This document shows positions 24,134-37,069 of a stretch of 64,000 nucleotides of DNA, piece after piece (position 1 is the stretch's first letter; every line of letters begins with the position of its first letter). The notes beneath the pieces are model-generated. The model was not told the DNA's origin and ran no database searches. It was given only the letters and a program-made list of their open reading frames with translations. This DNA is from Aralia elata (Eukaryota > Streptophyta > Magnoliopsida > Apiales > Araliaceae). The stretch covers positions 11,178,685 through 11,242,684 of the forward strand of contig CM068382.1 in assembly GCA_034770075.1 (NCBI GenBank), read 5' to 3'. A program made the translations under genes and the position numbers.

Positions 24134-25876
24134 TGAGTGTGTTTTATACACACAATTTGGGTACTTTTGGCCTTGATAATTTGTAAGTCTTTGGGCATTT
24201 TATGTGGTTTTATTGTATTCTTATCTCATTTTTAGATATTGTGATTTTATATTGCTTTCATATGTTTTGTATTGTTTTTATGTGTTTTTACTTAGCTTTG
24301 TAGGAAATAAAGCAATGTTATGGCCATTTTACTAACAAAGGTCATTGTTGAGTCGGGTGACAGCAGATGGGCGCGGGCACGCGGAATGGGCGCTGGCGCG
24401 CGGCGCCAGGCACCAGCCAGCCAGCACGCGCACGAGCGGGGGGCGTGGGTGAGCTGGGGGCTTGCGGCATGGCCAGAGGCGAGGCACGGGCGCTGCGGGC
24501 AGCGCGCGTGCGTGCCCGGGCTTGCTGAGTGCAATTTTTTTTGAGCTCCTAGTGCGATTCCAGCTATCTTTTTGACCCAAAATCTGGTGTTTGGCTAGGG
24601 TTTTTCATGGAGGCACTATATAATATCTCTTTGGGGCTTCATATTTGATATCTAGGGATTGGGAGGCTACACTAAAACATCAAAATAGAGAGCTAAAGAG
24701 TTGCAATACAAGCAAAAACTCAGCAAAAGCCAAAGAACTAAGAAGAAAACGATTGTTAAAGGGATATCTAGACCTTGGGAGGCTGCACATACATCACCAA
24801 CAAGAGCTTGAGGGCTGCAATTCAAGGAAATTTCCAATAACAAGCTAAGGAATAAAAGGAGAAAAGATTGCCAAAGGAAGAGGAAAAGCTAGAAATTGAC
24901 ATCAACCAAGCAAGCAACATATAAATATCTTCAAAGTGGGTTTTATCATCTCTTGCTTTCCTTTGAATTTGTATTTCTATTTCATGATGTACACCATGTG
25001 TTTGATATTTTGCTTAACTACCATGAACTAGAGCTTGTATTCTAATATTTCAATGGAACACAACACATATTTCGAATTGACTTCTCTCTCTCTTTGTTAT
25101 TAATTACTCATTTGTGAATTGAATATCATTATTTATGCTTCATTTCTTAATTGCCTAGCTAGTAATTACCGTGGGAACCTATATGAACTTGACGAACGGA
25201 TTATAGTGTTTAGACCTTGTTATGATATCATGCGAGAGTTAAAGATTGTTGTGGGTAATTAATTGAGATTTAGTGACGTGTGTCTTATTGATTATCCTCA
25301 ATGATAGGTAACTTGATAGTAGTTAGGATAGACATATACCTAGATACCGTGTGCAACAAATGGAGAATCTATTCTTAATGACTTTCTATGTGAAAGTTGG
25401 TAATTGAAAGGACGGTTAATGAGATTTAGTGAAACGTGTCTTGTAATTGTTCTTGAAATTGGTCTCTTGATAGTGTGTAGGATAGACATATACCTACATG
25501 CCGCATTAGGAAGATTCGAATTTGACCATCAACAGAGGCTTATAAGTAGCTTTGATTTCTTGGTTGGCAATTCTATGTTGTTAATTAATTCAAATGAGAG
25601 AGTTAGGATATTCAAATGAAGTGTTGGGAAAAGTATAATCTTATACTTGTTAACATTAGATTTCATTATGTTAACGCTTTCCATAACTCTTAATTATTGT
25701 TAAAGAATAAAAACTCAAATCATCAATTGTCTAAATAAAATCGAGACGATATATACTTGGTACGTTGGATACACTAGAGATAATTCTCTGTGGGTTCGAC
25801 AACTCTATCTTATCATTATATTACTTATTGACCGTGTATACTTACGCGTATTTTTTGGTTGCAAAATCGACCAACA
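24134..25876 (+). repeat. 3' LTR of Athila-like element A3
   Basis: Starts TGAGTGTGTTTTATACAC and ends AAAATCGACCAACA, like the AAATCGAGCAACA end of A5. It differs enough from LTR A2 to be another family. It has a GC-rich island at 24360-24530, the GATAGACATATACC motif twice (about 25328 and 25483) and the TGTGGGTTCGACAACTC block near 25790. It interrupts the LTR of element G, which continues at 25877. Confidence 0.85.
24617..24625 (+). promoter_or_regulatory. Candidate TATA box in LTR A3
   Basis: CTATATAATATC follows the GC-rich island in the LTR. The sequence is a good plant TATA match, but its position relative to a start site is unknown. Confidence 0.4.
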
Positions 25877-27871
25877 CCTAATAGACAGTAAAGTATTGGA
25901 GGGATCCATAGAACTTATAACAGAGTCCTAGTTAAACCAATGTAAGGAATGGACTATGTCCGAAGGGATTATAATAGTCTGACTTGTTAAGAGAGTCAAA
26001 GATAAGTAATAGTAGAAATTTCGAAGCTGTTCCAATAAGGCTCGTTGCCTTACTCCAAACCTAGAAACCCAAATGAAGAGGATACCGAAGCCATTTCGAT
26101 GGTGTTCGTCATCCGATCCCGAACTCAGAGTAGGTTCCCGAAGGGAACCCATAGTCGAACCCGAAGATTTTGTTAGTTGCTATGGGTCTGATCTAGTGTT
26201 CGACCCGAAGTAGAGAATCTTTAATATCAGTAAGGCTCGAACCTGACTTCCAAAGTCACAACTCCGAAGCCGAAGTCCCAGGTCATTGAGACCAAACTCG
26301 ACTCCCGAAGCTTCGGAGTTAAACTTGAGTTCGTCGTATGACGTTCCCGAAGCCAAACCTCAAAGCACCATCCAATCCCGTAGAGGACACCCAATGTACA
26401 AAGGGTCCCCGATATACGACAGGTCCCGAGGTGGAGCCGAACCCCCTCGGCAATCGTAGAGTGAATAAGCCGAACCCCTCGGAAATTGTAGAGTGGGTTA
26501 GCCGAACCCCTCGGTAATCGTAGAGTAAGATGAGCAGGTCTTGTAGGCCATCGTTGAGTGAACTTGACGATCATAGAGTCACCCTCTACCGATCGTAGAG
26601 CTTCATCAGACCATAGTAGAATTTCGCTCGTGATCGAAGAGTCACAGTAGAGCACTGTTAAGCTAAGACAACTAAACTTGGCATAATGCCACCTAGTCAC
26701 TAATCGTAGAGTCACCCCACTAATTGTAGAGTGACTCCATCGATACTAGTTAAGCCCTACTGATAGTAGAGTTGACATAACAGACCGAAGGGTGTTTAAT
26801 TGGATAGCAAAACAGACCGTACGAGTCTATTAAGCAAGTTTATTTAATTCATTACTTATGATTAGCTTAATTGATCAGAGGACCAATTATAATCACTATA
26901 GGATACCTGCAGAGCTGAATCGTAAAGTAAATCTGTAAGCAGCGAATCAGGCAAGTTCTCTAGTAACTTGCTCTTATGTGATACTGTGTATTAAACCATG
27001 TGCTTATAGTTGATAATGGATTGTGTAACTTTAATTGCACTAGTTGACTATATGAATATCATGTGACTAAATACAAGGCGTAGAAGTTATGAAGTATGTG
27101 TTAGTTATACCATATGAAGTTATAATATGTTGCATGACAAGTATTATGCATATAGAGATGTATATCATGAAATGTATGAAGCATATGGAAGTGCATTGAC
27201 TAAAATTCTTAATGCATGAATAGATATAATTTGTATGTTATGTAAAGCATGAAATGTGTAAACTGTTGGATTTGCTAAGCCGTCGTGCTCACCCCAAATA
27301 AACAATTTTAGTTATGCACGAGATAATCGAGTCTTCTGGTAAAGACCGCGGGACGAGTAAAGCGTAATGCATCAGACAGATTTTTGTGTATATTATGGTA
27401 TAATCCTTTTAGGAGTAATTAATATTGTATATAGTGAACAATAGAATACCTGTAAATGTCAGATTTAAGCATTTGAATGTGTTAGATGTTGAGAATCCTA
27501 TAGTAGGGCAAAATGTTGAGTTGTGAATACTTAGTTACTCATAACTATGTAATAGAATAGGTCGTAATGTATATGATCTTATGGCGTAAGAAGAAGTGTA
27601 AGGATTCTGATCTTGGAATTAAAGAAACTCTGTAATGTTGGTTATTAAATAGAGTTATGGAGCTATTAGTTAACAATTAATGCAAATTGCTTTTAGTTAT
27701 TAAGGTATGTATATTGTTAAGGTTGTTGACCTGGGGAATTATTGTAGAATCATTTATATTAAACACTGTATGTTTATATATTCTGTGTTAATTTATAGAA
27801 TGTGTATGAAGAAGTAGTATCGTGACACACCAGGTCTGAGGTTCAAGGAACCCGGATTTGGGGGCGTCATA
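25877..27871 (+). repeat. Partial 5' LTR of element G (G1)
   Basis: This is the 3' half of a long LTR. It matches 32213-33618 and ends GGATTTGGGGGCGTCATA just before the primer-like site. Its last ~550 bases resemble the end of solo LTR G3 (GAGCCGTCGTGCTCA, CCGTGACGCG/TCGTGACACA, GGGGGG end). The first part of this LTR is displaced by A3. No coding region is present; long minus-strand frames here are incidental. Confidence 0.8.
26440..26775 (+). repeat. Reiterated ATCGTAGAGT motif array
   Basis: About eleven copies or close variants of ATCGTAGAGT occur at irregular spacing (for example near 26453, 26485, 26517, 26571, 26592, 26702 and 26724), between CCGAACCCCTCGG blocks. The same array recurs in the second LTR at 32780-33110. 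Function unknown. Confidence 0.8.
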
Positions 27872-30049
27872 GGTTGGTATCAAAACTGATAGGTTATAAA
27901 CCTTAGGTATGGGTACCTTAGGCTATAATCGTAGAGAGGATGATTAATAATAAACTCAAGAGATTTTAATTGATAGTAAATGAATTTAGAAAAATTTATA
28001 GTAAGAGTTGAGATATATATGAGGCGATTCAAAGAAGAATCTTGATGCGTTATAAAAGATGAGAATTAGGAATTCCCTAACTCCAGTGATGAAGATGACA
28101 AGTGTTGATAAATAGACGAGGTCTATAAGACCAATATATAAAATCATATAATATGATTAGAGAGAAGAGTACAGAAGATCGTAGGATGAAATGATGGTAA
28201 TGAAAGACGATTGTAGAGTAAGATCACGATGTGATCGGATTAAGTCATAGTTAGACAAATGATCAATTGAATGATTGAAATTTTAGCTCAATGCTATATA
28301 TAGATGGTACTATGAGATAGTACGAGTAAAACTCGAAAAGATTTATGAATGATGAAATATGAATTAATACGAATTAAAGAGAATTCGTGTTGAGCAACGA
28401 GTAAGCTAGGATTGGGTGTGATTTCAATTGAGGACTCATGTTAGTGGCTGAGTTGTATAATTCCTTGTATGGGCGGGGAATTCGTGCTTGGTTTAATAAC
28501 CACTTAGCTTTCTATATCGATATAGTGGTTGAGTTGAATAATTCCTTGTATGGGCGGGGAATTTGTGCTTGGTGTAACAACCGCTTAGCTTCCTATATTG
28601 ATTAGTGGCTGAGTTGATCAATTCCTTGTATGGGTAGGGGATTGTGATGGGTTTGACAATCACTTAGCTTCCTATATTGATAATCATTGGAACTAGGTAT
28701 CGTGCTATCACTATACGTATGACGAGAATGTGATTCTTTTCTCATATTTATATTTGATAGTTAGAGAATATTAAGATTATGTGCGAGTTCTTTAAAGTCA
28801 TACGTATGGTAAGTTCATGACTCATAATCATATGGTATGTTTTTGAACCCCTCAGCGAATGGACGTCTTTGGTTTGACTAGGATAGTTTCCTAAACTCAT
28901 ATGATTATGGTAAGTTCTTGAACTCATATTGTGTGGTAAGTTTGATGAACTGGGTATAGTTAAGAGATGCTAAAGAAGAGAAGGAAATTTAGAGATATTT
29001 GAGGTTTTAGGATATTCTAAATCATCTAGCTATGCTAGATCTCGGAATTCTTAAAATCATGCGATTATGCGCATACGTGTTTTTATTTTAAAGATTGTGT
29101 CGATTTTTTTTTTAAAAAAACCGATAAGTTTTGAAAAGTGCTATTGTTCAAATATCTATGCTAATTGTATCGGCTAGACAAAGTGATTTAAAATCATCAA
29201 ATGTGTTTATAAATTATCAAAATGTATTTATGAGATCGTTACTGGAACCTGGTGCGGATATGATCAAATGACGAAATCCTCAACACACGATAACAGAGTG
29301 TGGATATGGTCATAGAACCATCAACACATCATTATACGCTGCAGTATCATGAAGTCATAAAATAGTTTTCAATTTTATGGAAGGTATTTAAAATTTTGAG
29401 GTTCATGATTCATGAACAAAATTATAATGCTAGTTTATGCCAATTGTTTCGGCTAGACTGAGGTGAGACAAATACGATTAACTTCGTATAAGTCATTTTA
29501 ATGTGTTTCTAATCCAATTGTTCTGGTGCGGAAGAAGATGATTTTTTTGAGGTTGAGGAGAACGACCCTACTAAAGGGGATTTCTCGGATTGGTTAACGT
29601 GGTTCAACCTATGAAAGTCGTTATGACAATGCAATAGTACGATAGGCTGATCACCTAGAGTACACTGGAGGTAGTTTGTTTTCTTTATGATTATAAACAG
29701 ACCTGGCAAATGATGCTTACAGTCTTAAGTGACCTAAACATTCTAGATATGAATTGACAGAAATCAATCAAATGTCCATGGTCTTTATGGCCCCTCAGTC
29801 AGATTTGTAAAAGTTTTAAAAGAACCTTTTAATTCCTAGTTATTCTATACTACACGATTATTGAACGGTCGTTGAAGACTCCTGAGAGATATTCCAATAT
29901 CTTAGAAATCTAGTGATAGGAAGGTGAGATTATCTTAGGGAAAGATAAGAATATAAAGGTTAGTATGAAAACCTAGATATGATGAATAAAATGAGTAGAG
30001 ATGAGTATAATGTAATTTAGAGGACGAAATTCTTAGAAGAAGGGGTGAA
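27872..30049 (+). other. Internal region of element G without recognised genes
   Basis: From the primer-like site to the polypurine tract there are 2,178 bases. I see no gag, protease, RT or integrase motif in any frame. The region holds a three-copy tandem repeat (28441-28690) and a purine-rich end AGAAGAAGGGGTGAA (30035-30049) preceded by GAGGACGAAATTC, which is the usual end of chromovirus pol. The short minus-strand frame at 29509-29709 matches nothing I know. Confidence 0.7.
28441..28690 (+). repeat. Three-copy tandem repeat, 81-90 bp
   Basis: Copies begin TTAGTGGCTGAGTTG at 28441, about 28522 and 28612. Each contains AATTCCTTGTATGGG and ACTTAGCTTYCTATAT. The copies differ by a few bases. 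Confidence 0.85.
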
Positions 30050-30897
30050 TGTGATACCCCGAATGTTTATAAGTTAGCAAATAATGATATAAAATGATTT
30101 AGACGATTGTGGCATACGATAATCCTTAGAAAAGGAAATTGATGGATTAAGGATATGATCATACTCGAAATATACCGAGTTTAATAAAGGACGTGAGATA
30201 AAACCTATGAGGATTGGTTGAGGGAATGAATGAAATAGGTAATATAAAATCTATGTTAATGTGATACGTTAAACTATTCAACGTTAAAGATTTCGGAAGA
30301 AGATAGATGTAAATCGAGTAAGGAAGTTCAGTATTGTGATTCTGGGGACGGAATTTTATAAGGAGGGGAGGATCTAATGACTCCAATTTTTCTAGCAATA
30401 CTAATCAGGTCAATAATTGTAAATCCGGTTGTTAAATTCTTCTGCATGATATTTTAAGCCATAAATGATTTGGGTGACTATGTGTGGTTACATAGTCCAT
30501 GAACATGCTTAAATATTAATAGACTAGCCTACTGAACCAGCCCAGTCGATTGTTAAAGAGGCCCAGTCCAAAGTAATTGGGTACATGTGTAATAAACCCC
30601 TTGTAAACTTCTAAATTTGAGGTATCGAGTATATGTATGAGTGGGCCATTATGTGTAGCCCACACCAATCCGAAGCTAGTAGGGTCTACTCGATCAGCCC
30701 AATAATAACTTGGCCTTGATACACCGAGGGTTGTGATTACCGATGCAAGGTACTAAGTCACTGTTTCAAATACAACCAGCCGCGCTAGGCCAATGAGCTA
30801 CCCTCCCCTATCTTGCGTGTAAGGGTCGAATCAGCCGTTTACTATGGGCATAAGCCAAAAGACTAGCACAGAAGTTGGGAACCTATTTTTATGGATG

Positions 30898-30930
<33 letters not shown>

Positions 30931-33618
30931 GTATATACATACACGTGATGGGACTACTCCCGAGCCAGGCCAATGGCCTAGGGCTACTCTATGTTGCTTT
31001 AGTTTAACGTAATCCCGTGAGGGCAGAAATGAGTACTAGGAGTATGGGTTGGAGATGGGTTAGTAAAGCTTTTTACCAACTCCCTTTCAACCAATGGGTA
31101 ACCTTGTTCCCCACCGGTCCAAGAATCTGAGTAAAGACCAATGCCTGGGTAAAAGCTTTTCTATAAATAGAACCCCTAACTTTCGTTGTAGAGCTTGATA
31201 GATTGTTCGGCTCTATTACGGAGAGATGAAGGGGATTATTAAGAGTGCTTTGAAAGCTCGGTAGTTAGAAAGGTTAAAGGAGAAGAAGGACTCTGCAGTT
31301 GGGTAACTAGAGCAGAATAGAGAGGAAGAAACTTACTTAGCTTCTTCACTAGTAAGAGAAGAGCATCATAAGATTACTTTCGTATTTGTTTTCTCAGCTT
31401 GAGGGCACTATATTGTCAAAAGAAGAAAGAAAGGTAGTTGTCGACTATTAGAAGAAGAGTCGGAGTCCAGGTGATCTAGCTTCACCATTCACTTCGGGAA
31501 GAATGGAGGAAAAGTGTGTTCACAACGAAGAGGTGAGACCCTTTTTAGTCTTCCTTGCCCAGTTAAATTTTCCTTCTGTTCGAGTCAGTAGAAGTTGAGT
31601 CAAGCATGATTAGTCGTAATGTTACAGTAATGTTGAACTTTGGAGTCGTATAGTAGCGGTTGAGGAATTGCTTATTATATATATGTGGGACTGGTTAGTG
31701 ACTCAAACCAGAGTCGTATTAATGGCCTTACCCATGATACCTAGTTAGTATCAGTAGGACCGAAGTTATTCGGTGAGGTCCGCCACCTCAACCCGAACTC
31801 ATGGACCTAAGTAACGGGGTTAGGTAATGGTAGTTACCTGACCCCAGACTGTGGAATAGTTTCCAAAGTGGGATCTAAAGTCAAACCTTTGTATGAGAGC
31901 AGTCGTCAGACCCAAACCTCTGGCTTCCCGAAGCCAGACTCAAGACACATCCGATCCTGAAGGGATCCCCGAACTACGAAACGGTTCTGACCTAGAGCCG
32001 AAGTCGAAACCCTATCAGCAGAGGATCGGTAAGACCTCACACTGTCCTGAATCAGCTAATAGATGTACTTTGAACTATTTCTAAATTTCGATGGGACCGT
32101 AGAGTCCCATTCGGCATCCGTTGAGTAAGATGGTCGAACCCTTCGGCCTTTGTAAAATGGATTCTACCGATGGTATTACATCCTTACCGAGTGTAGAACT
32201 GTTCTAATAGACAGTAGAGTGTTGGAAGGATCCATAGAACTTATCATTGAGTCCTAGTTAAACCAATGTAAGGAATGGGATATGTCTGAAGCGATTATAA
32301 TACTCTAACTTGTTAAGAGAGTCAAAGATAAGTAATGGTAGAAATGTCGAAGTTGTTCCAATAAGGCTCGTCGCCTTAATCCAAACCCAGGAACCCAAAT
32401 GAAGAGGATACCGAAGCCATTTCGATGGTATTCGTCATCCGACCCCGAACTCAGAGTAAGTTCCCGAAGGGAACCCATAGTCGAACCTGAAGGTTCTGTT
32501 AGTTGCTAGGGGTCTGATCTAGTGTTCGACCCGAAGTCGAGAATCCTTAATATCAGTAAGGCTCGGACCTGACTTTCGAAGTCACAACTCCGAAGCCAAA
32601 GTCCTAGGTCATTGAGACCGAACCCGACTCCCGAAGCTTCGAAGTCAAACTTAAGTTCGTCGTATGACATTCCCGAAGCCAAACCTCAAAGCACCATCCA
32701 ATCCTGTAGAGGACACCCGATGTATAAAGGGTCCCCAATATACAACAAGTTCCGAGCTAGAGCCGAACCCCCTCGACAACCAGAGAGTGAGTAAGTCAAA
32801 CCCCTCAGAAATTATAGAGTGGGTTAGCCGAACCCCTCGGTAATTGTAGAGTAAGATGAGCAGGTCTTGTAGGCTATCGTAGAATGAACTTGACGATCGT
32901 AGAGTCAACCTCTACTGATCGTAAAGCTTCATCAGAACATAATAGAATTTCGCTCGTGATCGAAGAGTCACAGCAGAACACTGTTAAGCTAAGCCAACTA
33001 ACCTTGGCATAACGTCACCTAGTCAATAATCGTAGAGTCACCCCACTAATCGTAGAGTGACTCCATCGATGGTAGTTAAGCCCTACTGATAGTAGAGCTG
33101 ACATAGCAGATCGAAGGGTGTTTAATTGGACAGTAGAACAGACCATACGAGTCTATTAAGCAAGTTTATTTAATTCATTACTTATGATTAGCTTAACTGA
33201 TTAGAGGACCAATTATAATCACTGTAGGATACCTGTAGAGCTAAATCATAAAGTAAATCTGTAAGTAGCGAATCAGGCAAGTTCTCCAGTAACTTGCTCC
33301 TATGTGATACTGTGTATTAAACCATGTGCTTATGGTAGATAATGGATTGTGTTGCTTTAATTACACTAGTTGACTATATGAATATCATGTGACTAAATGC
33401 AAGGCTTAGAAGTTGTGAAGTGTGTGCTAGTTAAACCACATGAAGTTATAATATGTTGTATGACAAGTATTATGCATATAGAGATGTATATCATGAAATG
33501 TATGAAGTATATGGAAGTGCATTGATTAAAATTCTTAATGCATGAATAGATGTAATTTGTATGTTATGTGAAGCATGAAATGTGTAAAGTGTTGGATTTG
33601 CTGAGCCGTCGTGCTCAC
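30050..33618 (+). repeat. 3' LTR of element G (G2), interrupted
   Basis: Begins TGTGATACCCCGAATG right after the polypurine tract. Its first ~300 bases match the start of solo LTR G3, including a second purine-rich tract with GGGACGGAATTTTATAAGG (about 30350). A TA microsatellite lies at 30898-30922. The last 1.4 kb duplicates G1. It is cut at 33618 by Athila LTR A4, leaving out the final ~570 bases present in G1. Confidence 0.82.
31162..31169 (+). promoter_or_regulatory. Candidate TATA box in LTR G2
   Basis: TTTTCTATAAATAGAACCCC is a strong plant TATA context about 1.1 kb into the LTR. The equivalent part of G1 is missing, so promoter function in the 5' LTR cannot be judged. Confidence 0.5.
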
Positions 33619-35326
33619 TGATGAGTGGTTTTTATACCTACGAGTTGGGTATTTTCGACTTGATGAATTTGTATGTTCTTAGGTACTTTATGTTTATTTT
33701 TATGTATTTTTATGTATTTGTTATACAATGTGGCTTTATATTACTTTTATATGTTGTTGTATTATTTGTATGTGTTTTTACGTTGTTTTATAGGAGTTGA
33801 AATAAAAGCCCCTTGGATCGATGCGTTTTTTGCATGAATTTGGCATTATAGCTGCTTGTTTCTCAATTTCAGCCATGATCCAATCCGAATCTCTTAAAAC
33901 TCAAAAAACGAAAGTTGTAGATCTTTGTCTTAGCTTTCCAGAGCATTTGGAATCATCCAATTTGAAGTTCACATGAGAGAGTTATGGTCATTTTACCACC
34001 AGATTTGGCATGAAGTTTACACAGCAGTTGCTTCGAGCTCAATTTGAGACTTGCGTCGGCCATTATCTCGACGAGCTCCAGTTATGAAAGTTGTAGAGAT
34101 ACTTCTAAGATTTTCAGAGCCTCTTTAATCACCTTAATCCGAGTTCGGACGAAGAATTTATGGTCATTTTTCCAACAGACGTCGAAGCTAGAAATCTAGT
34201 CTCTTAGACCCTTGCTGCAGCGTGAATTCCTAGTGTAAATGGCCACACTGCAACGCCAACTAGCAATAGCCAAAGTCATGAACCATGCCGCAGCGCGAGT
34301 TTCAGGCCAAATGCCCACGCCGCAGCGCCAAGCACGAATTCTGGGCAGAACAAGGTTGATAAATACCTAACCTAATGACCAAAAAACACATTCCTTCAAT
34401 TCATCTGCAACCTAGAGGTAGAAGAAAGAGAAAAGACACACGAGATAGTTTAGAGACCCAAATTTTCTATCATCTCCATAGCTTAGCTTAGTTCATTTTC
34501 TCTTTAGCTTTGTAAATAGCTTGTGATTAGCACATAGGGAGAAGTTTGGGATTCCTTGGAGCTCAAGAGCAATGATCAACATGGAAGGGAAAGCAAGGAT
34601 TGGGTGAAGTCCTGGAGTTTGAAGAATCTTTGACACAATTCATTCTTCTTTAGTATTTTCTTTGATTTTGTCATCTAGAAATGTTTTATTCATTGCTACT
34701 TTTTTTTAGTTTACTAGTTATGAACTAAATAATAGCTCTAAGGTTATAATGAAACCATTTGTTATTTGAATTGATTAGCTTATCTCTTTGGTTGGCACCA
34801 TTTGGTTTGGTTCAATATATCTGTGCTTAATGATTCTTGCTAAAGACCTTAGTGATGATTTTTGTAATCTATAAGAAATGGAAGTGGATTATAGATGCAT
34901 GTCTAGATATGTTGGCATGTGATTAGGATTTGTCTATACCAATAGATTGCCTAATTTGTGTATGAGATAGGAATATACTTATATGCCATTTGTGGCCTAA
35001 TTGAGATCCTATGCTTTAATTCTCTGCTTTGAATAATTCGCATAGGAATGTGAGGATTATTACCTAGCTTTGATGATCTTTTCGGTTCTATTCCCTTTTG
35101 GGTAGATCTTCGATAGGAAACGTTCATACTTACCTCGGAAGAAGGGTATGAATGCTTATGAGTTCTCAGTCGACATTCCGTCGTGACCATTAGGCCAAAG
35201 AGAGATAGTTATGACGTTCGATAAAATATAGCACACCAAGTGTTCGACAGAATGCTTGTGTGGGGAAATAATTATAATCTTAGCTTACAGCACCTTAGAT
35301 ACCAATCGTTAACCATTTACTTGCTT
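33619..35326 (+). repeat. Truncated Athila-like LTR A4
   Basis: Starts TGATGAGTGGTTTTTATACC, the Athila start, and contains GATAGGAATATACTTATATG near 34965. It stops at 35326 in the 5' LTR of A5, before the usual TCGTGGG block and AACA end, so roughly the last 280 bases are missing. It holds two diverged copies of a module of about 90 nt (33910-34000 and 34086-34175) and a GC-rich island with GCCGCAGCG motifs (34215-34345). CTCAC at 33614-33618 would be its left target duplication. Confidence 0.82.
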
Positions 35327-36941
35327 TAATAATTAGGGTTTTATACCTACGAATTGGATGTTTTCAAGGCTCAATTCTAGGCTATCTTTAAGCATTTATA
35401 GCACTATTTCACGAGTTATTTCATTATTGTGCAGGAAGCGACTCTAAGTAGAAAATTGTGGAATTGTAGAGCTTTTGAAGCAAAATTATCAAATTCTAGC
35501 AGTAGGCTACATCGCCGGGGCGACAACCCCAGGCTTATTTCAGTGTCGGGGCGATGCCATCGCCAGGGCGACGTGACTAAGCCAATTTCCATCGTCGGGG
35601 CGACGTTGTCGCCGGGGCGGCATCTCGCAGTGTATTTTTGTCGCCGGGGCGACAGGTCGGGACAAGAGATATGGCTGGCGTTTGTCACTTCTGCTGGTAG
35701 TGGAGTTTCAATGGAGCAAATTTGGGAGCACAATGGAAAGGGAAGGAGAGAGAGTAATCAGATTAGTAGGCATCCAGGAAGTGGGTATTAAATTATTCAA
35801 GCTTTGCTACACAATTTGGAGGCTAGGGTTTGAGAGAAAAAGAAGAAGAACAAAGGAACAAAGGGAGTAATCATCTGAATTTCATCAACTCAAGGAGGCT
35901 AGGAGCACGAAATAGGAAGCAAGAGCAACTCAAGAAGATCTACACCACACCAATTCGGGAATCTCATCACAAAAGGGCTGTTTCTTCATATGTTTTAGTT
36001 CTTATTTCTTATTTTGTTATTCCAAACCATGTACTATAATCAGATTATGATGTTGTTGAAATTGAATATGAGCTAAACTCTTCATTCTAAGATTGCAATG
36101 GAACCCAACTTGTAGTTTAAATTGAATGCTCTCCTTTGATTGGTAGTTAGTCATTACATGAATTGGAGTTCATAACCTTTGCTTAAGGATTAATTGCTTG
36201 GCCCGTAATTAACTTGGTAACTTATATGGAATTGAGAGAGGAAGTGTAAGTTGAGACCTAGTTATGAATTCATGTGAAAATTAGATATATTCTTTATGGT
36301 TAATGTATGAGATTATGTGACGTGAGTCTTATGTATTATTCTTGAGGGTTGATAATTTGATTGTATTTAGGATAGACATATACCTAAATACCACATGTAT
36401 CCAATTGAGAATCCGTGTTTAATGATTTCTATTGTGAAAGTTGGTAATTGATAGAATGGTTAATGGGATTTTACGTGACATGTGTCTTATTAATTGTTCT
36501 TGATATGAGATTCTTGCTAGTGTGTAGAATAGAAATATATCTATACACCACAATAGGAAATACGTATTCGACCATCGAGAGAGGCTTTTATATACTTGTG
36601 ATTTCTCGGATAACAATTCTTATGTTCTAATTATCCAAGCAAGAGAGAGTATGATGTTTAAATGAAGAGTTGGGGGAAATTGTAATCTTAGACCTTTTTA
36701 TCTTGAATTCTATCCGTGTTAGTAAAACTTTGTTTTCTAAATTGCCTTTATTTTAGTTGTAACCAACAACAAACACAAATCATATTGTCATTGTTTAAAT
36801 TGGATTGATTTTACATGCGATTGATATTATTTGGTAATTATTTAACATAATTTCTCGTGGGTTCGACACTTTACTTATCTTATATTACTTGTGGACCGCG
36901 TATACTTGCGCGTGTTTTATTGATTGCGAAATCGAGCAACA
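35327..36941 (+). repeat. 5' LTR of A5
   Basis: About 1.6 kb, ending AAATCGAGCAACA. It contains six TCGCCGGGGCGA-type 12-mers at 35512-35652, GATAGACATATACC (36371), GATAGAAATATAT (36528) and TCGTGGGTTCGACACTTTAC (36863). By eye it differs from the 3' LTR at roughly 35-40 positions, more than half of them in the first 420 bases. Confidence 0.92.
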
Positions 36942-36947
36942 AGTTTT

Positions 36948-36965
36948 TGGCGCCGTTGCCGGGGA
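36948..36965 (+). other. Primer-binding site of A5 (tRNA-Asp type)
   Basis: TGGCGCCGTTGCCGGGGA, six bases after the LTR, is the standard Athila primer site. Confidence 0.92.
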
Positions 36966-37069
36966 ATTATTTTACAATAATTTTACCAATATTGATTATA
37001 GTTGAATTGATCTTAATTTAGACTTGTTTTAATTTTTATTACTTGATTGTGTAGGTACCCTTGATTTGT

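Larger units (their letters stand above)
25877..33618 (+). mobile_element. Element G: long-LTR non-autonomous derivative
   Basis: Order: partial 5' LTR (25877-27871), primer-like TTGGTATCAAAAC (27874-27886), 2.18-kb internal region, polypurine tract and start of the 3' LTR (30050). The two LTR parts match over 25880-27297 and 32213-33618. The LTR start and the GAGGACGAAATTC...GGGG end of the internal region resemble chromovirus (Tekay/Del) 3' ends. No gag or pol is recognisable inside, so this is like a LARD, a large derivative that depends on proteins of other elements. Both LTRs are cut by Athila LTRs (A3 and A4). Confidence 0.75.

Noticed and set aside
24292..24580. Arg/Ala/Pro-rich frames on both strands
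   Set aside because: Incidental frames over the GC-rich island of LTR A3.
26227..26715. Minus-strand frame of 162 codons
   Set aside because: It lies in the G LTR; the duplicate LTR at 32.6-32.9 kb does not keep it open, and it shows no known domain.
35682..36039. Lys/Arg-rich frames repeated at 46545-46902
   Set aside because: The duplicate is simply the other A5 LTR, and the frames have no recognised domain.
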